The translations under genes were made by a program, and so were the position numbers. A stretch of 64,000 nt of DNA from Nitrosarchaeum sp. (GTDB taxonomy: Archaea > Thermoproteota > Nitrososphaeria > Nitrososphaerales > Nitrosopumilaceae). Where the stretch lies: assembly GCA_021414105.1 (NCBI GenBank), contig JAIOPB010000038.1, forward strand, positions 1 to 64,000, in the 5' to 3' direction. Each line of letters starts with the position of its first letter. Positions within the stretch are counted from its first letter, which is position 1. Under the pieces are notes generated by a model. The model saw only the letters and a program-made list of their open reading frames with translations. It ran no database searches and was not told the DNA's origin. Below, piece by piece: positions 61,482 through 64,000 of the stretch.

Positions 61482-62294
61482 ATGAAAGAAAAAGAAAACG
61501 GCATTACAAAATCTGCCAATTTCTTGCACAAAATTGAAAATCATTTTATGGAAATTGCTCCTAGATATAGAAAACTTAGAACGACGGACATGGAACCTAT
61601 TTTATTTATTGAAAGAGAATTAAATGATGCTAATCGAATGCATGGCGCAGATATTGGATGTGGTGCAGGACGTTATACTTTAAGATTAGCAAAACAACTA
61701 GGAAAAAAATGTCATCTACTACATTGTATTGATAAAAGTGAACATATGCTAATACAATTAAAAAAATTCTTTGGAAAGCATAGTATAAATCACTTTAAAA
61801 TTCTTCACAGTGATGCTCACAAAATACCTCTTGAGACGGATTCTCTAGATTTTGTTGTCAGCTTTAATGCAGTGCATCATTTTGATATGCCAAATTTTCT
61901 AAAGGAATCCTCAAGAATACTAAAAAGTAAATCAAGATTATTTGTTTACACTCGATTAAAAAGTCAAAACACAAGAAATGTGTGGGGAATGCACTTTCCT
62001 AATTTTACTGACAAAGAAAATAGGCTTTATGAATTGGATGAGTTAGAACACATGATTGAAAATACTCCAAACCTGAGTCTAAAGTCAATACGATTCTTTG
62101 AATACGAAAGAACTTCAACTCTTGCAAGGTTGGAAGAGCAAGCAAGGGGATATCATTATTCCACATTTAGATTATTTTCCAAGAAAGAATTTGATAAATC
62201 TATTAGGACATTTAAGAAAAACATAATTGAAAATTATGATGTAAACAATGTGACTTGGAAGGATCAAAACATACTTTTAGTTATAGAGTCATAA
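61482..62294 (+). CDS. Class I SAM-dependent methyltransferase between direct repeats
   Basis: This 270-residue enzyme has SAM motif I GADIGCGAGRYTLRLAKQ (residues 56-73), an acidic second motif CIDKSEHMLIQLKKFFG near 83 and motif VVSFNAVHHFDMPNF near 125, the type 11 methyltransferase layout. Substrate unknown; small molecules such as metalloids, lipids or quinones are methylated by relatives. It stands alone, bounded by imperfect direct repeats, the left of which includes the purM end. Base composition is like the neighbours, so recent foreign origin is not obvious. Confidence 0.8.
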   Translation: MKEKENGITKSANFLHKIENHFMEIAPRYRKLRTTDMEPILFIERELNDANRMHGADIGCGAGRYTLRLAKQLGKKCHLLHCIDKSEHMLIQLKKFFGKHSINHFKILHSDAHKIPLETDSLDFVVSFNAVHHFDMPNFLKESSRILKSKSRLFVYTRLKSQNTRNVWGMHFPNFTDKENRLYELDELEHMIENTPNLSLKSIRFFEYERTSTLARLEEQARGYHYSTFRLFSKKEFDKSIRTFKKNIIENYDVNNVTWKDQNILLVIES

Positions 62295-62366
62295 GACGAA
62301 CAATATTTCTGTAATGTCTTTTAACTATCCTGCAAGATAAAGTAAGATGATCATGTTGGATATCAT

Positions 62367-62458
62367 GTTTTTGCAAGTACTTTAAAATTGTATAATTAGA
62401 CAACTATGAAAGAAAATTCAACTAATAATTACCTTATATGAGTACATTTTATTTGAAA
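62367..62458 (+). repeat. Right copy of ~90-bp imperfect direct repeat
   Basis: GTTTTTG, TAAAATTG, TTAGACAA, TGAAAGAA, ATATG and ATTTGAA blocks occur in the same order as at 61268-61355, with short gaps and an extra 11 bp in the middle. This copy forms the promoter region of the CPA2 antiporter gene (TATA-like CTTATATG near 62434). It probably keeps remains of a purM 3' end, but no reading frame. Confidence 0.6.
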
Positions 62459-62466
62459 ATAGAGAA

Positions 62467-63702
62467 ATGTCAGAAATCAATTTTATTTCTACAATAATAG
62501 GTGTAGGAATACTCCTTTTTGCTGCCAAACTAATGGCAGAGTTGTTTCTGAGATTAAAACTACCAATAGTTTTAGGGGAACTTTTGGCTGGAATAATAAT
62601 AGGACCATTTGCGTTAGGAGGATTTTTCATATACAAAGAAATGTCATTGATGGAGATCACTGAAGAGATAAAGATACTAGGAGAAATTGGAGCACTCGTG
62701 ATTTTGTTTATGGCAGGATTAGAAATGACACCAAAAGAGTTTCTTAGGGGAGGGAAAGCAGCATTCACAGTTGCTACAGCTGGTGTGGTTGTTCCATTTT
62801 TTGCAGGTCTAGTAGTTTTTCAAATGTTCGGTTTTAATGCGTTACAATCTATGTTAATTGCAACTGCACTTACAGCAACAAGCATTGCAATTTCAATTCA
62901 AGTATTAAGTGAATTTGGTAAAATCAAAACCCCCGAAGCACGTCTAATAATAGGGGCCGCTGTAATTGATGATATTTTAGCAATTGCAGTATTGTCTGTT
63001 GTTTCATCGATGGCAGGAAACGTAGAAAGCATAGAGAACATAGACATCATGAATATAACAATTACAATTTTGCAAGTGTTAGGATTCTTTGCAATAATAT
63101 TAGTAATAGCTGTATTAGTAATTCCAAAACTGATTACTCCAAGATTATGGAAAGCAAAGGGCAGTGTTGAAGGAATTGCAACAGCATCATTTTTTGGAAC
63201 TGCTGCGTTAGCTGGATTAGTAGGATTATCACCTATTGTGGGAGCATTTGCAGTAGGAATGGCATTATCAGCTACTAAAATATTTGAAAATATTCGCAGT
63301 TATATTGAAAAGATGGGATTAATTTTTGCCCCATTGTTCTTTGCAATTATTGGTGCACAAGTAGATCTCAGAGCAGTTAATTTAGAAATTTTAGCGCTAA
63401 GTGGAGTTATCATAGCACTTGCAATTGTAACAAAGCTATTTGGATGCGGATTACCTGCAATGTTGTTTTTGAAAAGCAAAAGAGGCGGATACAGAGTAGG
63501 GATTGGAATGATTTCAAGGGGAGAGGTTGGGTTGATTGTAGCAGGAGTTGGAATATCAACAGGAGTTCTTACTTCAAATGTATATTCAACTATTGTAATC
63601 ATGGTAGCTGCTACAACAATCATAACTCCTATTTGGTTAAAGATGGAATACAGAAAAGAACAGAAAACGAATCTAGGACAATCAAAAGGAAAAGATCAGT
63701 AA
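62467..63702 (+). CDS. CPA2-family cation:proton antiporter
   Basis: This 411-residue membrane protein has about twelve helices and belongs to the monovalent cation:proton antiporter-2 family (KefB/NapA-like). Typical segments are LRLKLPIVLGELLAGIIIGP near residue 25-45, LFMAGLEMTPKEF near 75, and ATALTATSIAIS then IIGAAVIDDILAI around 135-170, where the Asp pair (DD) would bind the cation. MISRGEVGLIVAGVG is near 345. It lacks a cytoplasmic RCK/TrkA domain. The right repeat copy forms its promoter. Confidence 0.9.
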   Translation: MSEINFISTIIGVGILLFAAKLMAELFLRLKLPIVLGELLAGIIIGPFALGGFFIYKEMSLMEITEEIKILGEIGALVILFMAGLEMTPKEFLRGGKAAFTVATAGVVVPFFAGLVVFQMFGFNALQSMLIATALTATSIAISIQVLSEFGKIKTPEARLIIGAAVIDDILAIAVLSVVSSMAGNVESIENIDIMNITITILQVLGFFAIILVIAVLVIPKLITPRLWKAKGSVEGIATASFFGTAALAGLVGLSPIVGAFAVGMALSATKIFENIRSYIEKMGLIFAPLFFAIIGAQVDLRAVNLEILALSGVIIALAIVTKLFGCGLPAMLFLKSKRGGYRVGIGMISRGEVGLIVAGVGISTGVLTSNVYSTIVIMVAATTIITPIWLKMEYRKEQKTNLGQSKGKDQ

Positions 63703-63802
63703 CGCAGTTCCCTCAATGATCAGTGGATTTTAGAGCAAAATAGATCCAGGTATTTCTGTTAGATAGGATTCAAGTTTTAGTATCTTTGAAAAATTCTATT
63801 TG

Positions 63803-64000
63803 TTACTTTACAATTAACACTGGAATTTTGGATGAGTGGACGATATAATTTGAAACACTGCCCAAGAATAATTCTTTTATTGCACTTCTTCCTCGTGAGC
63901 CCATCACAATTAGTGCAAATTTTTCTTTTTTATCATGAGCCAATTTTATGAGATTATATCCTATATCTCCACGTAGAAGTTTTTCTTTGAATACTATACC
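63803..64000 (-). CDS. Universal stress protein UspA, C-terminal part (5' part outside window)
   Basis: Sixty-five codons and a stop are visible; the gene starts beyond the right edge. The end carries [20 protein letters not shown] and SKIPVLIVK, the ATP-binding G-x2-G-x9-G(S/T)-type motif and final strand of UspA. It converges on the CPA2 antiporter gene (100 bp). UspA genes often sit next to antiporters in prokaryotes. Confidence 0.85.
   Translation of the reverse strand, partial: GIVFKEKLLRGDIGYNLIKLAHDKKEKFALIVMGSRGRSAIKELFLGSVSNYIVHSSKIPVLIVK

Noticed and set aside
1-64000. CRISPR array, insertion sequence or prophage
   Set aside because: No regularly spaced repeats, no transposase, integrase or phage structural gene is seen on either strand.

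Overview
The window is a piece of a low-GC archaeal chromosome, most likely an ammonia-oxidising marine Thaumarchaeota (Nitrososphaeria, Nitrosopumilus/Nitrosarchaeum type). The assignment rests on archaeal informational genes (TBP, two TFB genes, Alba, aIF1, Sec61-beta, deoxyhypusine synthase, archaeal ProRS, Tsr3, a type II methionine aminopeptidase), archaeal lipid genes (inositol-phosphate synthase, geranylgeranyl reductase), a thaumarchaeosortase-like protein, many tiny zinc-ribbon proteins, frequent TTG/GTG starts with weak Shine-Dalgarno sequences, and very AT-rich spacers with TATA boxes. It is ordinary, densely packed chromosome. I see no rRNA, CRISPR array, transposase or phage module.

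Layout. 0-10 kb: PHP phosphoesterase, cofE, a SerB-like HAD phosphatase, proS, a peptide-type ABC ATPase, smc and inositol-phosphate synthase. 10-18 kb: VOC protein, deoxyhypusine synthase, a PAC2 protein, LysE, Alba, DNA polymerase IV (dinB), a serine-type archaeosortase and an Nre repair protein. 18-25 kb: cobalamin-binding-like protein, a DsbA plus four-helix membrane protein pair, two C2H2 zinc-finger proteins, two dehydrogenases, DUF99 and a geranylgeranyl reductase. 25.5 kb: RNase P RNA. 26-35 kb: HTH protein, a membrane protein with a cysteine-rich tail, cofD-cofC, tfb, CPBP protease, aIF1, a zinc-ribbon protein, Sec61-beta, DUF2070 and a PD-(D/E)XK-like protein. 35-42 kb: a solute-binding protein, tsr3 and a 1098-residue surface protein. 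42-46.5 kb: a regulatory and stress-like block with a divergent TFB, stand-alone Lrp ligand-binding domains, UspA, a CBS pair and three tiny cysteine-rich proteins of one family. 46.7-48.6 kb: UbiE-, UbiC- and UbiA-like genes. 49-53 kb: tRNA-Pro, Dps, map, DUF1512 and TBP. 53-64 kb: GT2, HtrA, cofG-cofH, a wHTH regulator with its own palindrome, PAC2, purM, a methyltransferase between direct repeats, a CPA2 antiporter and the end of a second UspA.

The genes form several themes. Five coenzyme F420 biosynthesis genes (cofE, cofD, cofC, cofG, cofH) lie in three separate loci, so the window covers the core pathway. TBP plus two TFBs, one with an incomplete zinc ribbon, suggest promoter-class switching. 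DinB and Nre both end in PCNA-binding (PIP) motifs.

The observations most worth following are: the cysteine-rich mini-protein family at 43.8-45.5 kb; the UbiA/UbiC/UbiE-like cluster as a candidate part of an archaeal quinone or prenylated-aromatic pathway; and the roughly 90-bp imperfect direct repeats, which include the 3' end of purM and bracket a lone methyltransferase gene.
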